DNA of 8,237 nt from an uncultured archaeon (lineage in GTDB: Archaea > Thermoproteota > Nitrososphaeria > Conexivisphaerales > CALBHZ01). Each line of letters starts with the position of its first letter. Within the stretch, counting starts at the first letter, position 1. A program made the position numbers and the translations under genes. Below are positions 1 through 5,954 of the stretch, piece after piece. The DNA is taken from the NCBI GenBank assembly GCA_937892815.1, contig CALBHZ010000109.1:1-8237 (forward strand), given 5' to 3'. The notes beneath the pieces were generated by a model. It saw nothing but the letters and a program-made list of their open reading frames with translations. It made no database searches and was not told where the DNA came from.

Positions 1-43
1 TGTAGAGAGGTCTCGTGGGCTCGTAGATGTGTATAAGAGACAG
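1..43. other. Illumina Nextera Read-2 adapter with i7 index (artefact)
   Basis: This is library adapter, not genome. Positions 10-43 match the 34-base Nextera Read 2 transposase adapter at all but one base (T instead of G at 24), ending in the 19-base Tn5 mosaic end at 25-43. Positions 2-9 (GTAGAGAG) match what I recall as the i7 index oligo N707, and position 1 fits the last base of the P7 primer. Genomic sequence starts at 44. The stretch should be trimmed before any analysis. Confidence 0.97.
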
Positions 44-61
44 TTACAATTGAGATAAAAA

Positions 62-78
62 TTTTTATATTTTTAAAA
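62..78 (+). promoter_or_regulatory. TATA-box region of the fixCX-etfBA operon
   Basis: An A/T-only stretch holds two overlapping archaeal TATA-like elements, TTTATATT (64-71) and TTTTTAAA (about 71-78), preceded by the A-rich GATAAAAA (53-60) that could serve as BRE. With the usual spacing of about 26 bases, transcription would start between about 94 and 100, at or just before the ATG at 100. The transcript would be leaderless or nearly so. The GAGGG at 91-95 looks like a Shine-Dalgarno site but may not be fully transcribed. Upstream sequence is limited because adapter ends at 43. Confidence 0.55.
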
Positions 79-99
79 TGTAGTGAGATCGAGGGTTAC

Positions 100-1383
100 A
101 TGGAAAACATTCCGCATAAGTTCGATGTAATAGTGGTGGGAGCAGGGCCTGCTGGATCTTCCGCTGCTTACACTCTAGCTAAAAGGGGCTTTAGGGTCCT
201 CCTTTTAGAAAGAGGAAGGATACCTGGATCTAAGAACCTTTTTGGAGGCAGGGTTTACTCGAAACCTTTAGAAGATATATATCCCGACTTTAAAAATAAA
301 GCCCCTATACAGCGATGGGTTACTAAAGAAAGGATCTCTATCGTTAGAGGAAGCGATATCTTTAGCATAGATTTTGAAGGGAAGGAAAGTACGAGCTTTA
401 TCTGCTATTTAAGCAAGCTCGTAGAGTGGATGGCTGGTCAAGCTGAGGAAGCAGGCGCTATCGTTTTAACCGAGATAACCGTTGATAGGTTCTTAATGGA
501 AGATGGATATGTGAGGGGGGTCATCGTTGGAAGCGAGGAGGTAAGATCGGATGTAGTTATAGATGCGGAAGGGGTGAATAGGTTGTTACTAGAGAGAGCT
601 GGAATAGTTAGAAAGCTAAGTCCAAAACAGGTCGCCTTAGGTGTAAAGGAAACGATTCAACTTCCAAACGAGGAAATAGAAAAGAGATTTGGGTTGGAAG
701 AGAAAGAGGGGTTAGCTTGGATCTTTATGGGCGATATTACGAATAGAATTCCTGGAGGAGGCTTCATATATACAAACGATGGCGCCGTAAGTGTAGGTCT
801 TGTTTTGATGTTAGATCACGCTATAAACTCGTTGAAGAGCCCAATATACGAGCTAGTTGAAAAAATGAGGCTTCACCCATCTCTAAGGAAATATTTCGTT
901 GATGGGAACATTATCGAGTATTCTGCCCACTTAATACCAGAGGCTACCATTGAGTTAATGCCCTCTAAGTTCCACTTTAACGGGTTATTAATAACCGGAG
1001 ATGCGGCTGGATTGTTATTGAATATTGGCTACAGCTATAGAGGAGTTGATTTTGCGGCCTATTCCGGTTATTTAGCTGCTAAGGCTATAGAAAAAGCCCA
1101 CGGAGAGGGTGGATTCGATATCGAGAAATTATCTACATATGAAGAAATGTTGAGAAATAGCTTTATTGTGAAGCAGCTCACGAAGTTTAAGAAGGTGCAT
1201 GATTTAATGGAGGATCCAATGATATTGAAAAAATATCCGGATCTAGTTAGCGAGCTTGCTAAGAAACTATTTGTTTTAAACTACGATACCCCTACTATTA
1301 TGGAGGCTCTAAAACAGGCGAAGAAGGATGTTGGATGGATAAGCTTACTCCTCAGCTTATATAGGATGGTGAAGTCCATATGA
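100..1383 (+). CDS. fixC: FixC/EtfC: ETF-quinone oxidoreductase-like FAD flavoprotein
   Basis: This is the flavoprotein subunit that passes electrons from EtfAB towards the quinone pool in EtfABCX complexes; it should act at the cytoplasmic face of the membrane. The 427-residue length is normal for FixC. An N-terminal Rossmann FAD motif, VVGAGPAG (12-19), is followed by the acidic end of strand 2 (LLLERG, 34-39). The FixC-type segment PGSKNLFGGRVYS lies at about 42-54, and a second FAD motif GDAAG at 300-304. The segment after GDAAG (about 308-325) also reads as FixC family. There is no transmembrane anchor, as usual for FixC. The ATG at 100 is preferred because it directly precedes the FAD domain, and the only upstream ATG (78) runs into a stop at once. 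It is the first gene of the operon and its TGA overlaps the fixX ATG (ATGA, 1380-1383). It could be read as a generic geranylgeranyl reductase-type flavoprotein, but the FixX-EtfB-EtfA context decides for FixC. Confidence 0.93.
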   Translation: MENIPHKFDVIVVGAGPAGSSAAYTLAKRGFRVLLLERGRIPGSKNLFGGRVYSKPLEDIYPDFKNKAPIQRWVTKERISIVRGSDIFSIDFEGKESTSFICYLSKLVEWMAGQAEEAGAIVLTEITVDRFLMEDGYVRGVIVGSEEVRSDVVIDAEGVNRLLLERAGIVRKLSPKQVALGVKETIQLPNEEIEKRFGLEEKEGLAWIFMGDITNRIPGGGFIYTNDGAVSVGLVLMLDHAINSLKSPIYELVEKMRLHPSLRKYFVDGNIIEYSAHLIPEATIELMPSKFHFNGLLITGDAAGLLLNIGYSYRGVDFAAYSGYLAAKAIEKAHGEGGFDIEKLSTYEEMLRNSFIVKQLTKFKKVHDLMEDPMILKKYPDLVSELAKKLFVLNYDTPTIMEALKQAKKDVGWISLLLSLYRMVKSI

Positions 1384-1667
1384 GCGCACATAAGCCTCTA
1401 AAACTGGAGGATATTCTAAATAGCGATATTTGGGACGTAGATTACGAGCCGCATATCAAAGTCGATTCAAGGAAATGCGAAAAATGTGACGTTAAGCCAT
1501 GTACCTACTTATGTCCTGCAGGATGTTATACCCTCTTAGAAGGAAGGGTTTTGTTTAGCTATGAGGGGTGTTTAGAATGCGGTACTTGTAGAGTAATATG
1601 TCCGGAGGAGGCCATCGATTGGAATTATCCTGTGAGCGGTAGAGGCATCCATTATAGGTTCGGGTGA
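1380..1667 (+). CDS. fixX: FixX: ferredoxin-like iron-sulfur protein of EtfABCX
   Basis: A small ferredoxin-like subunit that pairs with FixC, together resembling a split ETF-ubiquinone oxidoreductase. The 95 residues fit the family. Nine cysteines are visible: 33, 36, 41, 45, 49, 64, 67, 70 and 74. C64-x2-C67-x2-C70-x3-C74 is a classic [4Fe-4S] motif, and the group 33-49, including the CPAGCY turn (45-50), can supply a second cluster, in line with two clusters reported for FixABCX complexes. The C-terminus (WNYPVSGRGIHYRFG, 81-95) is the FixX signature ending. The ATG lies in an ATGA overlap with the fixC stop, and GGTGA at 1368-1372 is a suitable Shine-Dalgarno site, so translational coupling to fixC is likely. 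The product is cytoplasmic and membrane-associated through the complex. Confidence 0.94.
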   Translation: MSAHKPLKLEDILNSDIWDVDYEPHIKVDSRKCEKCDVKPCTYLCPAGCYTLLEGRVLFSYEGCLECGTCRVICPEEAIDWNYPVSGRGIHYRFG

Positions 1668-1671
1668 GAAG

Positions 1672-2481
1672 ATGGGCTTAGATATAATAGTCGGGATAAA
1701 ATGGGTTCCTAACACGACATCGGTAAATATAGACGAAAAAACCGGCACTTTAATTAGAACGGGCGTTCCAAGCATCATAAATCCGCATGATATGGATGCC
1801 TTAGAGCTCGCTTTAAAGATGAAGGATAGATACGGAGGAACCGTTACCGTTATAACGATGGCTCCTCCTCACGCGAAGATGGGCTTAGAACACGCGATTG
1901 GTATGGGAGCAGATAAAGCTATATTGATATCGGATAAGGTGTTTGCGGGAGCAGATACGTTAGCTACTTCATATACGCTTGCAAAGACTATCGAGAAGAT
2001 CGGAAGATACGATCTGATCGTAATGGGTCAAGAGACCATAGATAGCTCTACGGCGCATATAGGGGCACAATTAGCGTCTTGGTTGAACATACCATACGTG
2101 TACTACGTTATAGAAGCTGAGTACTTGAGGAGTAGCCATAAGCTTAAGGTTAAGAGGCTTATGGAGGACGCATATGAAATTTACGAAGTTAATCTACCAG
2201 CTTTGATATCTGCGGCTATGCATTCACAACATCCTAGAAGAGTATCCTTAAAGAATAAGCTCAGGACTAAATTGGAAAATCCAATTGAATGGTGGAGTAA
2301 CGGAGTATTGAAGCTAAACCCTAACTGCATTGGTCTCAAAGGTTCTCCAACTATAGTTAAGAAGATAGAATTCATGCCTAAAGTTGAGAGGAAAAGGGAG
2401 ATATGCCCTGAGAAGGATCCCGTAAAGGCCGCCGAATGGTTAGTTAGAAAGCTGATGGATGAGGGGTTATTGAAGTTGTGA
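1672..2481 (+). CDS. etfB: EtfB/FixA: electron transfer flavoprotein beta subunit
   Basis: Beta subunit of the ETF heterodimer. In bifurcating members it carries the FAD that receives hydride from NADH; in classical ETFs the same site binds AMP. The 269-residue length is typical. Family landmarks are GIKWVPNT (8-15), INPHDMDALELAL (36-48), a nucleotide-binding region PPHAKMGLEHAIGMGADKA (65-83), and VMGQETIDSSTAHIG (117-131). In the last, D124-x2-T127-x3-G131 resembles the D-x-x-T-x-x-V/I-G pattern of bifurcating ETFs more than the asparagine-containing version I recall from classical ETFs. Residues 200-269 form the C-terminal extension that wraps the alpha subunit in ETFs. It starts 4 bases after fixX, with GGTGA (1662-1666) inside the fixX end as Shine-Dalgarno site. 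The TGA overlaps the etfA ribosome-binding site. Confidence 0.94.
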   Translation: MGLDIIVGIKWVPNTTSVNIDEKTGTLIRTGVPSIINPHDMDALELALKMKDRYGGTVTVITMAPPHAKMGLEHAIGMGADKAILISDKVFAGADTLATSYTLAKTIEKIGRYDLIVMGQETIDSSTAHIGAQLASWLNIPYVYYVIEAEYLRSSHKLKVKRLMEDAYEIYEVNLPALISAAMHSQHPRRVSLKNKLRTKLENPIEWWSNGVLKLNPNCIGLKGSPTIVKKIEFMPKVERKREICPEKDPVKAAEWLVRKLMDEGLLKL

Positions 2482-2487
2482 GGTGAT
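2480..2487 (+). promoter_or_regulatory. Strong Shine-Dalgarno site for etfA
   Basis: GAGGTGAT is fully complementary to the usual archaeal 16S rRNA 3' end and sits 3 bases before the ATG at 2491, overlapping the etfB stop codon. It fixes the etfA start and implies coupled translation of etfB and etfA in the 1:1 ratio an ETF heterodimer needs. Confidence 0.8.
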
Positions 2488-2490
2488 AAA

Positions 2491-3534
2491 ATGTCTGGGA
2501 TATGTCCGGAATGGGAGAAGATTGATCCGTCCGAGTATAAAGGAATATGGGTTTACATGCAGGTTGAGAGAGACGGCATTCATGAAGCAAGCCTACAAAT
2601 GTTAAGCATAGCGAGGATGCTGGCCGAGAAAAAGAAAACTCATGTAGCTGGGGTTCTCATCGGGTATAACGTCAAGAAGTACGCTAAGGAGCCTATATAC
2701 CATGGTGCGGACGAAGTTTACGTAGTAGATGATAAGCGATTAGAACAGTACTACGCTAAGGTTTACGCACACGTCTTAGTTGAGCTAGCTAAGAGGTATA
2801 AGCCAGAGGCTATCTTAGTTGGTGCTACTATGAAGGGGAGGGAGTTCGCTCCTTACGTAGCTAACTCGCTTAGAACGGGTATAACGGCGGACTGTACGTC
2901 GTTTGATGTCGACCCAAATACAGGAGATATCGTTCAGATACGACCGCCCTTCGGAGCGTGGATGTTAGCCCACATAAAGACGCCTAATAGGAGACCAGTA
3001 ATGAGTACTGCGAGACCCAACGTCTTTAACGTACCTCCTAGAGATGAAAAGAGAAAGGGAAAGGTAATAATTGAAAAGATCGATGAACTACCTGATCCGG
3101 GTATTAAGTTAATTAAAAGGATACCTATTGAAAGGAAGGAGGAGATACCTATTGAGAAAGCAGAAATCTTGGTATCTGGGGGAAAGGGGTTAGGGAGCAA
3201 GGAAGGCTTTAAGATATTAGAGGAATTAGCTAAGGAAATAGGAGGGACTATCTCAGGTTCGAGGAAGGCAGTAGACGCTGGATGGATACCACATGAGAAA
3301 CAGGTAGGGCAAACGGGTAAGACCGTTAAACCCAGCATATACTTCGCTATAGGGATTAGCGGAGCGGCTCAACATATCTTCGGTATTAGGGAGGCTAAAA
3401 GGGTCGTATGTATCAACATAGATCCAGATGCCCCTATCTTTGAAAACGCAGATTATGGCATCATAGGAGATTACAAAAAGGTAGTTCCAGCGTTAGTTGA
3501 AGTAATAAGGAAGCTGAGGAAAAGAGCTACTTAG
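2491..3534 (+). CDS. etfA: EtfA/FixB: electron transfer flavoprotein alpha subunit
   Basis: Alpha subunit of the ETF heterodimer. It binds the mobile FAD that relays single electrons to FixC/FixX. Residues about 17-200 form the N-terminal ETF domain, with the conserved GATMKGREFAPYVA (111-124) and the following TGITADCT (129-136). The C-terminal FAD domain has the full signature: VSGGKGLGSKEGF (228-240), GSRKAVDAGW (256-265), QVGQTGKTVKP (271-281), GISGAAQH (288-295) and INIDPDAPIF (309-318), with ADYGIIGD (320-327) close behind. Length 347 is normal for FixB. No ferredoxin domain is fused to the N-terminus, unlike some clostridial bifurcating EtfA proteins, so cluster-borne transfer must go through FixX. 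It is the last gene of the operon and its 3' end overlaps the convergent tfx gene by 8 bases (3527-3534). Confidence 0.95.
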   Translation: MSGICPEWEKIDPSEYKGIWVYMQVERDGIHEASLQMLSIARMLAEKKKTHVAGVLIGYNVKKYAKEPIYHGADEVYVVDDKRLEQYYAKVYAHVLVELAKRYKPEAILVGATMKGREFAPYVANSLRTGITADCTSFDVDPNTGDIVQIRPPFGAWMLAHIKTPNRRPVMSTARPNVFNVPPRDEKRKGKVIIEKIDELPDPGIKLIKRIPIERKEEIPIEKAEILVSGGKGLGSKEGFKILEELAKEIGGTISGSRKAVDAGWIPHEKQVGQTGKTVKPSIYFAIGISGAAQHIFGIREAKRVVCINIDPDAPIFENADYGIIGDYKKVVPALVEVIRKLRKRAT

Positions 3535-3943
3535 CTTCTACCCATATATCACCATTTGGCAATAAGTAGATAACTATAGGCTTTTTCAACGTTCCCTTAG
3601 CCGATTTAACTCCTACTTTAAACCTTATCTCGTTATATATTCTAATAAAGTCGGCCTTAAGCTTAAGGCCTATCTTATCAGCCTCATCTAATACGATTCT
3701 AGGGATATCTACCATTCTAGTTCCAGGTTTGAGCTCGATTATCTTACCTCCTCCTAGGGAACAAGCAAACTCTAGAGTAGCTTTTGCGGCTTCGATATTC
3801 CTCTTGGCTCTCTTCTCTAAAATCATTATATTTTCAGGCGTGGTTTTCAACTTCTTAGCTATCGCCTTATAGTTAAGCCCCTCCCTCCTTAACCTGAGTA
3901 TCTCTAGCTGTCTTTCGGTTAATAGGCCATACTTTTTTCTCAC
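3527..3943 (-). CDS. Tfx-family DNA-binding protein
   Basis: An archaeal transcription regulator of the Tfx family, named for a Methanothermobacter protein that binds near the molybdenum formylmethanofuran dehydrogenase operon. The regulon here is unknown. Starting at GTG 3943 gives 138 residues, close to the usual family size. An N-terminal helix-turn-helix (about 6-45) contains LTERQLEILRLRREG (8-22), YKAIAKKL (25-32) and the recognition-helix region TTPENIMILEKRAKRN (34-49). The following C-terminal domain includes PGTRMVDIPRIVL (73-85). The frame is open upstream for another 85 codons, but that part is antisense to the start of the neighbouring ATPase gene and has no family similarity. 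GTG 3943 lies about 28 bases from a TATA-like CTATTTATTG, which fits a leaderless mRNA. TTG 3949 is the alternative. Divergent from the ATPase gene at 4038. Confidence 0.85.
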   Translation of the reverse strand: MRKKYGLLTERQLEILRLRREGLNYKAIAKKLKTTPENIMILEKRAKRNIEAAKATLEFACSLGGGKIIELKPGTRMVDIPRIVLDEADKIGLKLKADFIRIYNEIRFKVGVKSAKGTLKKPIVIYLLPNGDIWVEAK

Positions 3944-3966
3944 AATCAATTTTATCCTTAGACGTA

Positions 3967-3976
3967 CAATAAATAG
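3967..3976 (-). promoter_or_regulatory. TATA box of the tfx gene
   Basis: Read on the minus strand this is CTATTTATTG, a good archaeal TATA-like element. Its centre (about 3971.5) lies 26-29 bases upstream of the GTG at 3943, which places transcription start at or next to that codon. No Shine-Dalgarno-like sequence precedes the GTG. Confidence 0.5.
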
Positions 3977-3997
3977 GTTGCTACTTAGTCCGTTTAT

Positions 3998-4009
3998 CGT
4001 TAACGTTAA
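3998..4009. repeat. CGTTAA tandem repeat / palindrome in the tfx-ATPase divergent promoter
   Basis: CGTTAACGTTAA is a perfect direct repeat of a 6-mer, and its last ten bases (4000-4009) are a perfect palindrome, TTAACGTTAA. A related CGTTTAT directly precedes it at 3991-3997. It lies between the starts of two divergent genes, upstream of the tfx TATA box and near the weak TATA-like GTTAAAT (4005-4011) that could serve the ATPase gene. Position and symmetry suit an operator, perhaps for Tfx itself. That role is inferred only. The rest of the 94-bp divergent region (3944-4037) shows nothing else. Confidence 0.4.
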
Positions 4010-4037
4010 ATGGTACGCCGTCCTATTAAATGTCGTA

Positions 4038-4823
4038 ATGGAAAGGCTTTCAACAGGGGTGGAAAGCCTAGATAGAATCCTAGAAGGAGGAATACCTAGG
4101 GGGTTCTTCGTAGCTGTAACAGGAGAACCGGGTACTGGAAAAACTATATTATGCATCTCGTTCATCGCGAAGGGGATTGAAGAAAGGGATAAATGCATAT
4201 ATGTTACAACCGAGGAAAGTAGGAAGTCGATTATAGTTCAAGCTAGTCAATTCGGTATAGATCTCCAAGATGCGATCGATAGGAAGGCTTTAGTTATAAT
4301 AGATGCTTTAATGGGTCAGGAGGATCAATGGAGCTTAAAGAGCCTCGAACTTGAAGATTTAGTTGAAAAGATACTGGAAGCTAAACGCTATTTAGGATAC
4401 GGTAGGGCAAGGCTGGTTGTAGATTCGATGAGCGCTTTCTGGTTAGATAAGCCAGCTATGGCGAGGAGGTATAGCTACTATTTGAAGAAGGTGTTATCTA
4501 AATGGGATTTTACCGTTTTAGCGACGTCTCAGTACGCGATAAGTACCTCACAGGCTTTCGGATGGGGATTGGAACACGTAGCGGACGGTATTATAAGGTT
4601 TAGGAGAGCCTTGAGAGGAGGGAAGCTAAGGAGATACTTAATAATCGAAAAGATGAGGCAGACCGAGCACAGCTTGAATTTACATCAAATAGACATCGTA
4701 AAGGGAAGAGGTTTAGTTATTCTAGGACCCGTAGAGGCTAGAAAAGAGGACGTTACTCTTCCTAAAGACGTGGTAAGCAAGATTAAAAAGGCTATTGAAA
4801 AAGCCGAGTCTGAAATACCTTAA
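4038..4823 (+). CDS. Single-domain KaiC-like / RadA-paralogue (aRadC-type) ATPase
   Basis: A RecA-superfamily ATPase of 261 residues with one KaiC domain. Visible are the KaiC-type start MERLSTGVESLDRILEGG (1-18), Walker A GEPGTGKT (29-36), a TTEE acidic pair (57-60) where KaiC proteins keep their catalytic glutamates, Walker B RLVVDS (125-130), ATSQYA (162-167) in the sensor region, and KMRQTEHSLNLHQIDI (205-220). The overall pattern resembles the crenarchaeal RadA paralogues called aRadC (Sulfolobus Sso2452/Sto0579 type), which bind DNA and are linked to recombination. A signalling role, as for other archaeal KaiC homologues, is possible. ATG 4038 is chosen because it begins the family-typical N-terminus; the in-frame TTG at 3978 would place the operator-like repeat inside the gene. 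No Shine-Dalgarno site is seen, so a leaderless mRNA is likely. Its TAA shares four bases (TTAA) with the stop of the convergent gene. Confidence 0.85.
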   Translation: MERLSTGVESLDRILEGGIPRGFFVAVTGEPGTGKTILCISFIAKGIEERDKCIYVTTEESRKSIIVQASQFGIDLQDAIDRKALVIIDALMGQEDQWSLKSLELEDLVEKILEAKRYLGYGRARLVVDSMSAFWLDKPAMARRYSYYLKKVLSKWDFTVLATSQYAISTSQAFGWGLEHVADGIIRFRRALRGGKLRRYLIIEKMRQTEHSLNLHQIDIVKGRGLVILGPVEARKEDVTLPKDVVSKIKKAIEKAESEIP

Positions 4824-5896
4824 CTTTCCCACTCGGGTACTTCCCTTATATAGCCCTCTTTAAAGTAGAAATTAAATAAAGAGCTTTCATCTTTGAAGAT
4901 CTTCGTAGAATAGTACCTGAAGAAAGGGCTTTCCGGTCCTTTAAAGACAACGTATACGTGTTTATTATTGGTAAAGCCATAGGTCATTTCGGAAAGAACT
5001 CCTGGAGACATAACGGGTAGATAGTAGTAGACGGTAATGAAATCGCTCTGATCTATTAGTTGATAATCGTTAGCAACCGTTTGATGTTGTATATCCTCTT
5101 CTACTTCAATTATCTCCTCCTTAGGGATAGCGACCTTGTAGCCATCTACCTCTACTTCTACTTCGTTCTTAAACTTCTCGACTAACTTCAACAGCTTAAC
5201 GTCCTCTATTTCAGCAGGATCGAAAACTATTAAGCCTGCTTTTCTGAGCGTATCCCTAAACTTGTCCTTCCTTCCAACTTCTATTGAATCTTCTTTTGAA
5301 TGGGTCATGGGGTAGCTTAAGTAGGACTTTTTTACATTAGGCTCAAACATTAGCCTATATAGAGTTTCGGGGGGTTCTCGGTAAGCGATAACATAAAAGG
5401 GCCTTTTCTGGAAATCGGCAACCGATTTAGTTATGAAGACCTCTTCGTCACGCCATACTATTATATCCTTAAGCTTTAGCCTACCCTTCCACGCTTCCTT
5501 AAACTCCAATCTAGCCTTTATCGAGGAGATGGAATCGATAATTACAATGTACATATCCGGCTTTAGCTGATCTAGATAGTGGAAATCGAAAGCTTGTAAG
5601 AGGTGCTTTCTCCATCTAAAGCAAGCATGAGTACTTACTATTATGTTCTCATACTCTTTCGATTCCCTTAAGATCTGTTCAAACACCGTGGTCCTTAAAT
5701 AGCTTAAAGTAGAAGGAGCGAGATCTAAGATCTTATCTTCTGGAATTTTTATTCCTAGCTTTTCCGCCGTAGAAAACATCATTTTTCCGACATCGAATAA
5801 CATTATATCCTTCCCCTTCTTTTTAGCAAATTCACACACTTCCTTAAGGTATTCCCCTCTACCGCTACCGCTTATACCCGTAGCGATGACCTTCAA
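4820..5896 (-). CDS. AdkA-like P-loop domain fused to nucleoside deoxyribosyltransferase-like domain, function unknown
   Basis: I cannot assign a specific reaction. The 358 residues form two parts. Residues 1 to about 185 resemble archaeal adenylate kinase AdkA, with P-loop GISGSGRGEY (7-16), IIVSTHACFRW (85-95) in place of the AdkA 'DTHA' segment, and LKPDMYIVIID (111-121). The usual Walker A lysine is Arg13 and the next position is Gly14, so catalysis or even nucleotide binding may be altered. Residues about 190-330 resemble the nucleoside 2-deoxyribosyltransferase fold: a first strand YLSYPMTH (192-199), FDP (225-227), NDYQLIDQSD (276-285), then GVLSEMTYG (299-307) and VYVVF (314-318). Glu303 and Asp277 fall where I recall catalytic residues of Lactobacillus NDT. 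The start is TTG 5896, the only initiator near the first strand. A TATA box about 29 bases upstream implies a leaderless message. It lies 58 bases downstream of the binding-protein gene, so a role in nucleoside use is possible but unproven. Confidence 0.72.
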   Translation of the reverse strand: MKVIATGISGSGRGEYLKEVCEFAKKKGKDIMLFDVGKMMFSTAEKLGIKIPEDKILDLAPSTLSYLRTTVFEQILRESKEYENIIVSTHACFRWRKHLLQAFDFHYLDQLKPDMYIVIIDSISSIKARLEFKEAWKGRLKLKDIIVWRDEEVFITKSVADFQKRPFYVIAYREPPETLYRLMFEPNVKKSYLSYPMTHSKEDSIEVGRKDKFRDTLRKAGLIVFDPAEIEDVKLLKLVEKFKNEVEVEVDGYKVAIPKEEIIEVEEDIQHQTVANDYQLIDQSDFITVYYYLPVMSPGVLSEMTYGFTNNKHVYVVFKGPESPFFRYYSTKIFKDESSLFNFYFKEGYIREVPEWES

Positions 5897-5920
5897 GATA
5901 GGTATATTGCATGTTGAGGA

Positions 5921-5930
5921 GTATATAAAG
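5921..5930 (-). promoter_or_regulatory. TATA box of the kinase/NDT-like fusion gene
   Basis: On the minus strand this reads CTTTATATAC, a near-ideal archaeal TATA box. Its centre is 26-29 bases upstream of the TTG start at 5896, which predicts a leaderless or almost leaderless mRNA. It shows that the gene can be expressed independently of the transporter genes upstream. Confidence 0.65.
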
Positions 5931-5934
5931 ATGT

Positions 5935-5950
5935 AAAAAAGGAAAGGGGG
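5935..5950 (-). terminator. Oligo-T/pyrimidine terminator after the binding-protein gene
   Basis: On the minus strand, five bases after the TAG of the binding-protein gene, the sequence is CCCCCTTTCCTTTTTT, ending in a run of six T. Archaeal RNA polymerase terminates at such T-rich tracts without needing a hairpin, and none is seen here. It sits just ahead of the next gene's TATA box. Confidence 0.5.
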
Positions 5951-5954
5951 TTAT

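Noticed and set aside
1572..1778. Short open frames antisense to fixX/etfB (1572-1778), etfB (2181-2375), the binding-protein gene (6999-7235, plus strand) and a second minus-strand frame within the permease (7453-7641)
   Set aside because: All are overlapping frames of well-supported genes, without ribosome-binding sites, promoters or recognisable domains.
2934..3338. Minus-strand open frame of 134 codons inside etfA
   Set aside because: It lies wholly antisense to a strongly conserved gene and its hydrophobic composition mirrors the complement of that gene. No start signal was seen.
3978..4037. TTG start at 3978 for the KaiC-like ATPase
   Set aside because: It would add 20 residues before the family-typical MERLSTGV start and place the palindrome inside the gene.
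3944..4198. N-terminal extension of the tfx frame by up to 85 codons
   Set aside because: It is antisense to the conserved Walker A region of the ATPase gene, has no family similarity, and the tfx TATA box would lie inside it.
4820..5896. Defence-system (TIR/SLOG-type NADase) interpretation of the C-terminal domain
   Set aside because: The fold class is related, but the YLSYPMTH, NDYQLIDQSD and GVLSEMTYG segments read closer to nucleoside deoxyribosyltransferases, and no other defence gene is present.
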